This document shows, one piece after another, positions 46,805-55,596 of a stretch of 64,000 nucleotides of DNA. The stretch spans positions 160,424-224,423 of the forward strand of contig JOKI01000002.1 of NCBI GenBank assembly GCA_000722615.1. The letters are read 5' to 3'. The notes beneath the pieces were generated by a model that worked only from the letters and a program-made list of their open reading frames with translations, did not search any database and was not told the origin of the DNA. The stretch comes from Pseudorhizobium pelagicum (GTDB lineage: Bacteria; Pseudomonadota; Alphaproteobacteria; Rhizobiales; Rhizobiaceae). Each line of letters begins with the position of its first letter. Positions within the stretch are counted from its first letter, which is position 1. The translations under genes were made by a program, and so were the position numbers.

Positions 46805-47575
46805 TCAGCCCTGTTGTGCCAGCTTCCATGCCACATACTCGTTGATTGTCTTCGTGGCGATGGTTTCCATGGTCGATGGCGGGACCGCAGACCAGGTCTC
46901 CTTGCCGGCCGCGGGGACCTTTTCCTGCCCCTGAAGCCGATGCAGGCGCGCCCCGCTGTTGTCGAGGATGTCCCAGACATAGACGACGGTAACGGCTTCT
47001 CCATCTTCGAAGGCGGAGAAGTACCCCTTCAGGATGTGGTCGGTGCCGGTGTCGGCGGAGGCGCGGATGGCAAGGCCGCTGGCACGCGCCTGGGCACCGA
47101 GCTGGCGCGACAGCGGCGTGACCGACTGGACCGGCGCCCCGATGATCGGCAGGAAGCGGATCGTGCCACTGGCCGCGGATGGCGGTGCCGCTGCCGTTTC
47201 GATGGCCGGCGCGGAGGGTGGTGGTGCTGCTGCCGAGAGCGGAGGTGCAGCCACTGACGGAGCAAGGGGCGCCGAGGATTGCGGATCGGAGGCCGATGGT
47301 GACAGCTGGCCGGCCTGCAGGGCCTGCGCCTGCGCTTCCAGCGTGTTCTGGGGCGGACGCACCTCTTCCGTCCGATAGACCGAGGCGCCATCGGTCGCGT
47401 AGGCGGTCTGTCCGGTGTTGCCCACCAGCTGATCGGCCTCCGCCTGGGTGACGGGGGTTGAGGGGCGAAGTCCGCCGCCGACGTCCACCTGCGGTGTCAG
47501 TGCGTCGCTCGTGCTGCAGGCAGAGAGGAGGGCGGACAAGCCGACGACCGCCAGGGCCGTTGCCGCTATCTTCAT
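46805..47575 (-). CDS. hypothetical lipoprotein
   Basis: A 256-residue protein with a lipoprotein signal: MKIAATALAVVGLSALLSAC, cysteine at residue 20 in the lipobox LSAC. The middle (about 85-135) is a Pro/Ala/Ser-rich low-complexity linker. The C-terminal part (from about 140) is a folded region (DHILKGYFSAFEDGEAVTVV) ending WKLAQQG. No known family was recognised; the tether-linker-domain plan suggests an outer-membrane or periplasmic protein. It lies downstream of the M24 gene cluster's opposite end and upstream of prs in the same direction. Confidence 0.7.
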   Translation of the reverse strand: MKIAATALAVVGLSALLSACSTSDALTPQVDVGGGLRPSTPVTQAEADQLVGNTGQTAYATDGASVYRTEEVRPPQNTLEAQAQALQAGQLSPSASDPQSSAPLAPSVAAPPLSAAAPPPSAPAIETAAAPPSAASGTIRFLPIIGAPVQSVTPLSRQLGAQARASGLAIRASADTGTDHILKGYFSAFEDGEAVTVVYVWDILDNSGARLHRLQGQEKVPAAGKETWSAVPPSTMETIATKTINEYVAWKLAQQG

Positions 47576-47655
47576 GTCCGCCTCCGTCCTCTGCGCCGCC
47601 CACGCGACCTTATGTGCCGGCTTTCCCCCGTGTCAATTGCGCCTTCTCGCCGGCC

Positions 47656-48807
47656 TCAGCGGATGATCAGCTCGAGCCCGTGCCGCGACAGCGCCTGGGG
47701 GGCGTCCTCGGTGGTCAGATAGGTGTGGCCGAGCGTCATGGCGGTACCCGACTCCGAATCCATGATGATCATGTGCACGAAGAGGCTCATGTCCGGCAGG
47801 ATCGGTTGCGGGTTGCCGACGTGGAACATCTGGTGCTCCATCCAGGAGGGGGAGAAGCGCGCGCCGAGGGAATAGCCGCAGGCGTTCAGCCGGTGGCGGG
47901 TCAGGCCCCGCTCGTCGAGGATGCGGGCATGCGTATCGAAGACGTCGCCGAAGGTATGGCCCGGCTTCAGCACCGACTCGATGGCCGCAATGGTCTCGGC
48001 GCAGGCCCGGTAGAGTTCCCGGTGGCGCGGTGTCGGTTCGCCGATCACCACGGTGCGCATCATCGCCGCGTGGTAGTGGGCGCTGGCGCCGGCCCATTCG
48101 AGCGTCAGCTGGTCGTTCACGTCGAGCGTCCTGCGGCCTGCCTTGTAGCGGCACAGCAGGGCATCGGCGCCGGAGCCGATGATGAACTCGTTGGCCGGAT
48201 AGTCGCCGCCGCCGCTGAAGACGGCGCCCTGCATCGCGGCCAGGATGTCGGCCTCGCTGCCGCCGGCCTTGATCAGCGGCAGTGCCGCGTCGAGGGCATC
48301 GTCGGCGAGTTCGGCGGCCCGGCGCACGTGGGCGATCTCCGCGGGGCTCTTGGTGAGCCTCAGTCCGCTGACCAGGTAGGAGGCATCCGTGATCTGGCCG
48401 AAGGACGACAGCTGGTTGTCGAGCAACCGCGCCACACGGCCCGTCATGCCATGCGTGTCGTACTCGACGCCGATGCGAGCGCCCAGCAGGTCCATGTCGT
48501 CCAGAAGGTTCTTCAGGTCGAGCGTCGGATCGGCGTTCACCCGGTCGACCCAGACGACCACGTTGTCGATGACCGATGTCTGGCGCGCCTGCCGCAGGTC
48601 GGCTGACCGGGTCAGCAGCGTCATCGTGCCGTCGGCCTTGACGACGAGCGTCTGGAAGAAGCAGTAGCCGAAGGTGTCGTAGCCGGTCAGCCAGTACATG
48701 CTCTCCTGGGCGAACAGCAGCATGGCGTCGAGTTTCTCCTCGCGCATCCTGTCCAGAAGGCGGGCGAGCCTCTCGTCAAATTCGCTTCGTTCGAAGTGAA
48801 GGGCCAT
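47656..48807 (-). CDS. M24 (creatinase/Xaa-Pro peptidase-like) family hydrolase, metal ligands not conserved
   Basis: A 383-residue two-domain protein with the pita-bread plan: an N-terminal creatinase domain (RMREEKLDAMLLFAQESMYW) and a C-terminal M24 catalytic domain. By eye the five metal ligands of true peptidases are changed: the Asp pair aligns with LEWAGASAHYHAAMMRT (Glu and Ala), the GHGIG histidine with GYSLG (Tyr), and the late Glu pair with LFVHMIIM and LGHTYL. This favours a metal-free creatinase-like or ectoine-hydrolase-like enzyme. ATG 48807 is one base past the pgeF stop, so the genes are coupled. Confidence 0.8.
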   Translation of the reverse strand: MALHFERSEFDERLARLLDRMREEKLDAMLLFAQESMYWLTGYDTFGYCFFQTLVVKADGTMTLLTRSADLRQARQTSVIDNVVVWVDRVNADPTLDLKNLLDDMDLLGARIGVEYDTHGMTGRVARLLDNQLSSFGQITDASYLVSGLRLTKSPAEIAHVRRAAELADDALDAALPLIKAGGSEADILAAMQGAVFSGGGDYPANEFIIGSGADALLCRYKAGRRTLDVNDQLTLEWAGASAHYHAAMMRTVVIGEPTPRHRELYRACAETIAAIESVLKPGHTFGDVFDTHARILDERGLTRHRLNACGYSLGARFSPSWMEHQMFHVGNPQPILPDMSLFVHMIIMDSESGTAMTLGHTYLTTEDAPQALSRHGLELIIR

Positions 48808-48808
48808 C

Positions 48809-49603
48809 TCAAGCCTCCATGATTGCAATTGCAGAAATCTGGCGCCCGTAGTCGGGTTCGCCACGATGTGTCGTGCGCCGATAGGAGAAGAAGCGCTCCT
48901 CATCGGAATAGGTATCGAGGTCGAGGCTGGTGGCCTCGATGCCGGCATTCGTCAACCGCCTGACGGTGAGGGCAGGCAGGTCGAAGTAGGCATGGCCATC
49001 TTTCTCCGATGGCGAAAAGAACTCGGCATAGCTGGGATCGAAGCCGATGAACCGCTCGACGAACTCCGGACCCACCTCATAGCTCCGTTGGCCGATGGAC
49101 GGTCCAAGGCAGGCGGTGATCGCGCGCCTGTCTGCCCCGAGCATGACCATCGCTTCGATGGTGTTCTCCAAAACCCCTCCCAAGGCGCCCTTCCATCCGG
49201 CATGTGCCGCACCGATGATGCCGTTCTGACCGTCGCAGAACAGGACCGGTCCGCAATCGGCGGCCAGAACCCCCAGAACCACACCGGGCGATGCCGTGAC
49301 CAGCGCGTCGGCCTTCGGGCGCTCGCCATCGTAGCTGCCGTCGACTACGACGACATCCGGAGAATGGATCTGATGCACCGTTGCCAGACTTTCAAGCGGG
49401 CGGGCGAACCAGCCGGCCACCCGGGCGCGATTTTCCATCACGTGCTCCATCGTGTCGCTGGAGCCGACGCCGACGTTGAGGCCCTGGTAGATGCCCTGGG
49501 AAACACCGCCCTGGCGGGTGAAGAAGCCGTGGCGGATACGTCCCCGGCCACGGTCTGCCAGGAGCCGGTTTTCGATCGGCGTCGGCGCGGATTGGTCCTT
49601 CAT
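48809..49603 (-). CDS. pgeF: peptidoglycan editing factor PgeF (multicopper polyphenol oxidase family)
   Basis: A 264-residue YfiH/PgeF protein, thought to remove wrongly incorporated L-Ser from peptidoglycan precursors. The metal or active-site residues are in ATVHQIHSPDVV, AADCGPVLFCD and GAAHAGWKGALGGV, and the C-terminus has DLDTYSDEERFFSYRR. ATG 49603 begins MKDQSAPTPIENRLL. It is followed one base later by the M24 gene and preceded by midA 126 bases upstream, in a row with lgt, all on the minus strand. Confidence 0.92.
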   Translation of the reverse strand: MKDQSAPTPIENRLLADRGRGRIRHGFFTRQGGVSQGIYQGLNVGVGSSDTMEHVMENRARVAGWFARPLESLATVHQIHSPDVVVVDGSYDGERPKADALVTASPGVVLGVLAADCGPVLFCDGQNGIIGAAHAGWKGALGGVLENTIEAMVMLGADRRAITACLGPSIGQRSYEVGPEFVERFIGFDPSYAEFFSPSEKDGHAYFDLPALTVRRLTNAGIEATSLDLDTYSDEERFFSYRRTTHRGEPDYGRQISAIAIMEA

Positions 49604-49729
49604 GGGGCGGCTGTCTCGCTGTTTTATGGAGGATGAGGTGGCCGCGCACGGCAGCGGCGCAGGTTCTGGTGCTGCTTCGGTCCCCGATGTTGGCGTATCC
49701 GCGCGCCGGCTGTCAATCTGCGAGACTGC

Positions 49730-50827
49730 TTATCCAACCGGCCGGAATGGCGTCAGGTCGAGGGCCGGGGAGGAAACGGCGATGACCTTGAAAAGTTCGC
49801 CCATCTTGCCGGCGCCCTCTCCGGCGAGGCGGTCCACGGCTGCGGCGACAAGTTTCTGCGCGGCAGGTTCCTTGTCTCTCGCGAGAGCGGCTGCGCGTTC
49901 GGCAAGGCCGAGACCATAGAGGAAGTCGCCCTGTCGCAGCCCGCCGTTGAGATGTACGCCGGCTCCGACGGCAACCCGGGCCAGGTCCTCGAAGTCGACA
50001 TGACTGGTGAGGTCGGCTTCGCCGGGATGGGCCAGTGGCGGATCGTATTCATGGGCGCGCAGCGCCTGCAGCGTATCGCCGAAGCCGGTGACCATATGGC
50101 CGTAGTCGATGATGAGCGCGGTGCCGCCGGATTGGCGAAGCCGCTCGCAGAGCGCCAGCATGACCGCCTGGCGCGCCGGCGCAAGCTCGAAGATCGTGCC
50201 GTCGGGCGGCGGCGATCCGACAGGCAGGATCTGCGGATCGAGCGTCGCGACGCCGACGGTGAAGGTCAGTTCGTCGTCGGCATCCAGGCCGACCAGCCGC
50301 TCCCGAAAGCCGGTCGGCGTCTTGACGAACTGGCGGATGGGGATGGCGTCGAAGAGTTCGTTGGCGGCGATCAGGGTGAAGCCGTCCGACACATTCTCGA
50401 AGCTGTCGTGCCACTGTACCTTTGTCGAATAGGCTTCCAGCGTCACCCGCTGGATGCCCCTCAGGCGCTCGCTGGTCTCGACCAGATGGACGGTCATGTC
50501 GTCGAACATCTGTGGCGACAGCCTGCTGATGACCCGCAGCATGTCGGCCATCATCGTGCCGCGTCCCGGGCCGATCTCCACCAGCTGCACCCCGGAGGGC
50601 GAGCCGTGGCGCTGCCAGGCGTGGACCATGAAGATGCCGACCATCTCGCCAAAGAGCTGGCTGATCTCGGGAGCGGTGATGAAGTCGCCGGCCGTGCCGA
50701 AGGGTTCGCGGGTGCGATAGTAGCCATATCGCGGATCGGCGAGGCACATCGAGAAATAGTCGGTGACGCTGATCGGGCCAGTCGCACGGATCAGAGCCTT
50801 GATCTTCTGCGCCAGCGGTGAACTCAT
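49730..50827 (-). CDS. MidA/NDUFAF7-family SAM-dependent methyltransferase
   Basis: A 365-residue class I methyltransferase of the MidA (UPF0102-like, mitochondrial NDUFAF7) family. SAM binding is seen at VEIGPGRGTMMADMLRV, and the N-terminus ISVTDYFSMCLADPRYGYY, DFITAPEISQLFGEMVGIF is diagnostic. Eukaryotic homologues methylate an arginine of complex I. The start could be ATG 50827 or a GTG at 50854 overlapping the lgt stop by four bases; 50827 is chosen. It follows lgt immediately, so the two are co-transcribed. Confidence 0.9.
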   Translation of the reverse strand: MSSPLAQKIKALIRATGPISVTDYFSMCLADPRYGYYRTREPFGTAGDFITAPEISQLFGEMVGIFMVHAWQRHGSPSGVQLVEIGPGRGTMMADMLRVISRLSPQMFDDMTVHLVETSERLRGIQRVTLEAYSTKVQWHDSFENVSDGFTLIAANELFDAIPIRQFVKTPTGFRERLVGLDADDELTFTVGVATLDPQILPVGSPPPDGTIFELAPARQAVMLALCERLRQSGGTALIIDYGHMVTGFGDTLQALRAHEYDPPLAHPGEADLTSHVDFEDLARVAVGAGVHLNGGLRQGDFLYGLGLAERAAALARDKEPAAQKLVAAAVDRLAGEGAGKMGELFKVIAVSSPALDLTPFRPVG

Positions 50828-50850
50828 GGGCGGACCATCCTTCCCCGCGA

Positions 50851-51705
50851 TCACGACGAAGGACTGACGCGGGCACGCGCCATCAGCCAGATCCCGACGG
50901 CCACCATCGGCAGCGACAGCAGCATGCCCATGGTCAGCCAGCCGAAGGCGAGATAGCCCAGCTGGACATCGGGCTCGCGGAAGAACTCCACGAAGATGCG
51001 GGAGAGGGCGTATCCGACGCCGAAGGCGCCCGCGATGAAGCCGGGGCGCTTCAAGGCCTTGGCCCAGAACACCAGCATTGCCAGCACCACGAGCAGCAGG
51101 AGGCCCTCGAGGCCTGCTTCGTAGAGCTGGCTCGGGTGGCGGGCGAAGGGGCCGCCGGTCGGAAAGACGACGGCCCAGGGCGCGTCGCTGAGGCGTCCCC
51201 AGAGTTCGCCGTTGACGAAATTGGCGAGGCGGCCGAACAGCAGGCCGAAGGGAACGACGGCCGCGATCGTGTCCAGCATGCTGAGCACCGGAATGCCGTT
51301 GCGGCGCGAAAAGAGGATGATCGCCAGGATCGCGCCGACAAAACCGCCATGGAACGACATGCCGCCATTCCAGATCTCGATCGCCCGGATCGGGTTCTGC
51401 GCGATCGCCGCAAAATCATAGAACAGGATATAGCCGAGCCGCCCGCCAAGAACGATGCCGACCGCGACCCAGACCATGAAGTCGTCGAGATGGGCCGCCG
51501 TGATCGGCGAGCGATCGTGCGGCCACAGGTGATCCCGCCGCGCGATCTGCCGCGCATAATACCAGCCGCAGAGGATGCCGACGACATAGGCCAGCCCATA
51601 CCAATGCACGGCAATCGGCCCAAGCGAAAAGGCAACCGGATCGATCTCCGGAAAGGGCAGGAGCGCAAACAGCTTCAGGCTATCGGTCAAAACGGAAGTA
51701 TCCAT
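50851..51705 (-). CDS. lgt: prolipoprotein diacylglyceryl transferase
   Basis: Adds diacylglycerol to the lipobox cysteine of prelipoproteins in the inner membrane. The 284-residue protein has about seven membrane helices and the Lgt signature [17 protein letters not shown] then the [13 protein letters not shown] segment. ATG 51705 begins [16 protein letters not shown]; upstream reading to 51801 is not supported. It heads the lgt - midA - pgeF - M24 operon and diverges from ubiK by 156 bases. Confidence 0.96.
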   Translation of the reverse strand: MDTSVLTDSLKLFALLPFPEIDPVAFSLGPIAVHWYGLAYVVGILCGWYYARQIARRDHLWPHDRSPITAAHLDDFMVWVAVGIVLGGRLGYILFYDFAAIAQNPIRAIEIWNGGMSFHGGFVGAILAIILFSRRNGIPVLSMLDTIAAVVPFGLLFGRLANFVNGELWGRLSDAPWAVVFPTGGPFARHPSQLYEAGLEGLLLLVVLAMLVFWAKALKRPGFIAGAFGVGYALSRIFVEFFREPDVQLGYLAFGWLTMGMLLSLPMVAVGIWLMARARVSPSS

Positions 51706-51861
51706 CTGTGCATAAGTGCGCGCGAAAATGACGACAGCCCCTACGGTGGTCAAGGTGAATCTCTTCCGACAGGCAATCGTGCTTGCAAGGCGGGCTGCCA
51801 AACCCTACTTCATCCACAGAGATGATTGCAGGCCTCGGCCAAAACGATGGAGTTGAAGACC

Positions 51862-52119
51862 ATGTCCAGCGGCACCAACCGTATCCTCGACGACTTCGCC
51901 AAGCTCATGACCGATGCTGCGGGCGCAGCCCAGGGCCTGCGCCGCGAGGCGGAGACGGCCTTCCAGGCACAGGCCGAGCGCTTCCTCAACAACATGGACA
52001 TCGTCAAGCGCGAGGAATTCGAAGCCGTTCGCGAGATGGCTGCGCGCGCCCGGGACGAGAACGAGGCCCTCAAGGCACGCATCGAGGCGCTTGAATCAAA
52101 GTTTGGTTCCCAGGGCTGA
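51862..52119 (+). CDS. ubiK: accessory factor UbiK (BMFP domain)
   Basis: An 85-residue largely helical protein of the BMFP/UbiK family, which supports ubiquinone biosynthesis by forming trimeric coiled coils with UbiJ and lipids. The sequence has the N-terminal FAKLMTDAAGAAQGLRREAE and a C-terminal coiled coil ending EALKARIEALESKF. GGAG nine bases before ATG 51862 fixes the start; earlier ATG at 51847 lacks such a site. It diverges from lgt, and a hairpin follows at 52141-52169. Confidence 0.85.
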   Translation: MSSGTNRILDDFAKLMTDAAGAAQGLRREAETAFQAQAERFLNNMDIVKREEFEAVREMAARARDENEALKARIEALESKFGSQG

Positions 52120-52520
52120 TCTCACCACGTTTCGAACCTGGCGAACGGTGGTCTTCCGCCACCGTTCGCATTGGCGTTTCCGGCGCCATGAGATGGCTAA
52201 CAATTGATTAATTTTTGCAGCCTGTGGACATCTCGAAAAACGCAATCCGCAGAGTCTCTTAAGAGTCCCGGCTGATCTCCTGCCGGAGGAGCCTCAACAT
52301 CTCTCCACCGCTAATTGCAGGACTGGGGGCTGGCAGTCGGACTCCGTGACTATACACTGATTTTAAATGATGATTCGAAACGGCTGGTAAGCTTGAGGCA
52401 GGGTGGCGGCGTTATGGTGCCACTGTCGGACGATCATCTGAATTGGTGTTTCCGGTGGTCCGTTCTGCGTCTCGCGTACTTTCACGAACGCCGCATTATC
52501 CCCGGTCAAGAAGGTGCTGC
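52120..52520. other. 401-base intergenic region with hairpin
   Basis: Between ubiK and the YbjN-like gene. A perfect 11-bp hairpin GCGAACGGTGG (52141-52151) / CCACCGTTCGC (52159-52169) is likely the ubiK terminator though no T-run follows. Further on lie an AT-rich stretch (CAATTGATTAATTTTT near 52201-52217) and a CTCCTGCCGGAGGAG repeat near 52276-52290, a plausible promoter area. A 69-codon frame (52315-52524) shows no family resemblance; no gene is supported. Confidence 0.5.
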
Positions 52521-53021
52521 ATGAGTCTCATAGATTTTGCTTTCGAGCGACAGTCCAATCCCGTCGACATGATCGAGGTCGTGGCCGCATCGAACGACTG
52601 GACGTTCGAACGATCCGGAGAGGATGAGATTGCCATGACGGTAGAAGGCCGCTGGGCCGACTACCATGTCTCCTTCTCCTGGATGGAGGATTTCGAGGCG
52701 CTGCATCTCGCCTGCGCCTTCTCCATCAAAATCCCCGACATTCGCGTCAACGAGGTCATCCGGCTGCTGTCGCACATCAACGGCCAGGTGCTGATGGGGC
52801 ATTTCGACCTCTGGCGCCAGGAGGACGTGGTGATCTTCCGTCAGTCCCTGCTCCTGGCAGGCGGTGCCGAGCCGACTAACCAACAGGTCGAGGTGCTGCT
52901 CTCCAGCGCTCTGGAAGCCTGCGAGACCTATTTCCAGGCTTTCCAGTTCGTCGTCTGGTCCGGCCTCGATGCCAAGAGCGCCATGGATGCCGTGCTGTTC
53001 GAAACGGTGGGCGAGGCCTGA
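52521..53021 (+). CDS. YbjN domain-containing protein
   Basis: A 166-residue protein of the YbjN family, with the type III secretion chaperone-like fold: the conserved ends are MIEVVAASNDWTFERSGEDE, the acidic middle DYHVSFSWMEDFEALHLACA and NEVIRLLSHINGQVLMGHFD. ATG 52521 follows AAGAAGGTGCTGC. Its stop overlaps the proC start (TGATG), so the two genes are coupled. Homologues affect stress and envelope traits in enterobacteria; the mechanism here is unknown. Confidence 0.82.
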   Translation: MSLIDFAFERQSNPVDMIEVVAASNDWTFERSGEDEIAMTVEGRWADYHVSFSWMEDFEALHLACAFSIKIPDIRVNEVIRLLSHINGQVLMGHFDLWRQEDVVIFRQSLLLAGGAEPTNQQVEVLLSSALEACETYFQAFQFVVWSGLDAKSAMDAVLFETVGEA

Positions 53022-53830
53022 TGCGATCCGGATCGATCGTTCTCGTCGGCGCCGGCAATATGGGGGGCGCCATGCTCTCGGGCTGGCTGAGGAACGGCAT
53101 TCCCGGCGCCAGCATCACGGTCCTCGATCCCTCGCCATCGGAAGTGATGGCGCAGCAGATCGAGGAGGGGGGCGCGCGACATTTCACGGCGCCACCCGAA
53201 AGGCTACTGGCCGAGGTGATCTTTCTGGCGGTGAAGCCCCAGGCGATGGCAACGGTGCTGCCGCCGCTGAAACGGATCGTTTCCGCCGAAACCGTGGTGG
53301 TCTCCGTTGCTGCCGGCACGACGCTGAGCTTTCTCGAAAGCCATCTTGGCGAGGCTGCCATGGTTCGGGCCATGCCGAACACGCCGGCGATGATCGGCCG
53401 TGGCGTGACCGGCGCTTTCGCCAATCCCAAGGTCACCGATGTGCAGAAGGCGCAGGTCGATGCGCTCCTGAAGGTCAGCGGCCCGGTCGAATGGGTCGGC
53501 AAGGAGCATGACATCGATGCCGTCACCGCCGTTTCCGGTAGCGGGCCGGCCTATGTGTTCTATCTCGTGGAATGCATGGCCGAATCGGGTCGCAAGCTCG
53601 GCTTGCCGGCGGATCTTGCCATGCGGCTGGCGCGGGAAACGGTCTCCGGTGCGGGCGAACTCCTGCACCGTTCACCGGAGCCGGCGTCCCGGCTTCGCCA
53701 GAACGTGACCTCGCCGGGCGGGACGACTGCTGCGGCACTCGCCGTGCTGATGGCGGAAGACGGCATGCAGCCCTTGTTCGACAAGGCGCTTGCCGAAGCC
53801 CGCAGACGGGCTGAAGAACTCGGCAGCTGA
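53021..53830 (+). CDS. proC: pyrroline-5-carboxylate reductase
   Basis: Last step of proline synthesis, reducing pyrroline-5-carboxylate with NADPH. The 269-residue protein opens with the Rossmann motif IVLVGAGNMGGAML and carries the ProC signature blocks AMPNTPAMIGRGVTGAF and AVSGSGPAYVFYLVECMAES, then SPGGTTAAALAVLM near the end. ATG 53021 overlaps the previous stop. csaA begins eight bases after its stop, so the YbjN, proC and csaA genes probably form one operon. Confidence 0.95.
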   Translation: MRSGSIVLVGAGNMGGAMLSGWLRNGIPGASITVLDPSPSEVMAQQIEEGGARHFTAPPERLLAEVIFLAVKPQAMATVLPPLKRIVSAETVVVSVAAGTTLSFLESHLGEAAMVRAMPNTPAMIGRGVTGAFANPKVTDVQKAQVDALLKVSGPVEWVGKEHDIDAVTAVSGSGPAYVFYLVECMAESGRKLGLPADLAMRLARETVSGAGELLHRSPEPASRLRQNVTSPGGTTAAALAVLMAEDGMQPLFDKALAEARRRAEELGS

Positions 53831-53838
53831 GGTTCGAT

Positions 53839-54180
53839 ATGGCGAACGAGATCACCTACGACGACTTCGAGAAGGTCGACATCCGCACCGGTACCATCAT
53901 CGAAGTGCTGCCGTTTCCGGAAGCCCGCAAGCCGGCGTGGAAACTGAAGATCGATTTCGGGCCCGAGATCGGCGTGAAGAAATCCTCGGCGCAGATCACC
54001 GTCCACTATCAGCCGGATGAACTGCTTGGCCGTCAGGTTCTGGCGGTCGTGAATTTTCCACCCCGGCAGATCGGTCCATTCCGGTCCGAGGTGCTGACGC
54101 TGGGTTTCGAGGATGAGACCGGCGCGATCGTGCTTTCGGCCGTGGAGCGGCCGGTGCCGAACGGTCGCAAGCTGATGTAG
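53839..54180 (+). CDS. csaA: tRNA-binding protein / chaperone CsaA-like
   Basis: A 113-residue single-domain protein of the tRNA-binding (EMAP-II-like) OB-fold, matching CsaA: DDFEKVDIRTGTIIEV at the start, PAWKLKIDFGPEIGVKKSSAQ in the middle and VNFPPRQIGPFRSEVLTLGF then ERPVPNGRKLM at the end. It binds tRNA or unfolded proteins in characterised members. The gene follows proC after eight bases and ends two bases from the convergent histidine kinase gene. Confidence 0.9.
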   Translation: MANEITYDDFEKVDIRTGTIIEVLPFPEARKPAWKLKIDFGPEIGVKKSSAQITVHYQPDELLGRQVLAVVNFPPRQIGPFRSEVLTLGFEDETGAIVLSAVERPVPNGRKLM

Positions 54181-54182
54181 CG

Positions 54183-55562
54183 TCAGGCCGGCACGCGAAC
54201 CGTTGCCCGCAGGCCGCCGAGAGGACTGTCCCCGAGCGTGACGTTGCCGCCATGGCCATGGGCGATATCGCGGACGATCGACAGGCCGAGCCCGGTTCCG
54301 GACGTGTCGATGTTGCGCGCCTCATCCAGCCGGAAGAACGGCTTGAAGACATCTTCCCTCGCAGCCGCGGGTATCCCGGGTCCATTGTCGTCGAAGGTGA
54401 GGGTCAGCCAGCGGGCAGTGTGCCGGGCTTCGACATGGAGGCGGTCGGCATAGCGTCCGCTGTTGCCGGCCAGGTTGTCGACGAGGCGGGAAAACGCGTT
54501 CGGGCGTACCGCTATGGTGTCGTCGCCGTCGATCTCGTAGGTCATCGTCTTGCCCTTGAGCTCGAAATCGCCTTTGACCTTTCCAAGAAGATCGCTCAGT
54601 CGCAACGTGCCGACGTCCTCCTCGGATTCGCCCTTGGCGAAGGATAGGTAGCCTTCCAGCATGTTCTGCATCGCGTCGACATCCTCGCTCATGCCCTGCA
54701 GCTCGGGCTTGTCGCCCGCCAGCGCCAGCTGAAGCTTGAAGCGCGTCAGGATCGTGCGCAGATCGTGGCTGACGCCCGACAGCATGGCCGTCCGCTGCTC
54801 GATTTGCCGCTCTATGCGTTCGCGCATCAGGATGAAGGCCGATCCCGCCATCCGGATTTCGTCGGCACCGCGCGGGGTGAAGTCCGGTATCCTCTGTCCC
54901 TTGCCGAAGGCTTCGGCGGCGCGCGCGAGGAAGAGGATCGGGCGGATCTGGCCGCGCAGGAACAGAACCGAGATGGCCGTCAGCAACAAGGCCGTCCCGG
55001 CCATCCAGACCAGAAAGATATGCGTATTCGACGCATAGGTCTGGTTGCGCCGGGTAAAGACCCGAAGGATGTTGCTGTCGAGTTTTATGCGGATTTCCAC
55101 CAGTCGGCTATCGCCGACCGTGTCGATCCAGAAGGGGCGCTGGATCCGGTCGCTGATCTGGTCGGACAGGATCCCGTCGAGGATGGAAAAGAAGGGCTTG
55201 CGCCGCGGCGGCGGCAGTTCGCCGCCTGGTTCGATGATGATGCTCAGGTCCAGCTGCTGGTCGGCGATCCGCGTGACGGTGGCGTAATTGTCGTTGCTGG
55301 GGAAGGACTCGATTATCTCGATGATGGCGGCGATATCGCGTGTCACCCCTTCCGAAAGCCGCTCGGTCACCATTCGCCAGTGGCGCTCCATGAAGACGGC
55401 GGCCACGACGGTCTGCAGCAGGATCATCGGAATGATGACGATCAGGACGGACCGGGTGTAGAGCCGCGTCGGCAGCATCCGCTTGAACCGGCGCCGGGAG
55501 GCGCGCAGGCCAGGCACCTGAAACCTGCCGAGATCGCGTCTCAAGCTGTCGAGCAGTGCCAT
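54183..55562 (-). CDS. EnvZ-like sensor histidine kinase
   Basis: A 459-residue membrane sensor kinase. Membrane helices lie at about 37-58 and 181-203, with a periplasmic sensor of about 120 residues; a HAMP region follows, then the dimerisation helix with phospho-acceptor His266 in GVSHDLRTILTRF. ATP-binding boxes are N (LVDNLAGNSGRYA), G1 (FDDNGPGIPAA) and G2 (GTGLGLSIVRDIA). It is 34 bases downstream of the response regulator, in the same operon, and should phosphorylate it. The signal is not known. Confidence 0.92.
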   Translation of the reverse strand: MALLDSLRRDLGRFQVPGLRASRRRFKRMLPTRLYTRSVLIVIIPMILLQTVVAAVFMERHWRMVTERLSEGVTRDIAAIIEIIESFPSNDNYATVTRIADQQLDLSIIIEPGGELPPPRRKPFFSILDGILSDQISDRIQRPFWIDTVGDSRLVEIRIKLDSNILRVFTRRNQTYASNTHIFLVWMAGTALLLTAISVLFLRGQIRPILFLARAAEAFGKGQRIPDFTPRGADEIRMAGSAFILMRERIERQIEQRTAMLSGVSHDLRTILTRFKLQLALAGDKPELQGMSEDVDAMQNMLEGYLSFAKGESEEDVGTLRLSDLLGKVKGDFELKGKTMTYEIDGDDTIAVRPNAFSRLVDNLAGNSGRYADRLHVEARHTARWLTLTFDDNGPGIPAAAREDVFKPFFRLDEARNIDTSGTGLGLSIVRDIAHGHGGNVTLGDSPLGGLRATVRVPA

Positions 55563-55596
55563 CGCCCTGTCGCTCCTGTTGGCCGTTCTGCCGTCG

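Noticed and set aside
52315..52524. A 69-codon plus-strand frame before the YbjN-like gene
   Set aside because: No convincing start site and no family resemblance; it overlaps the YbjN start.
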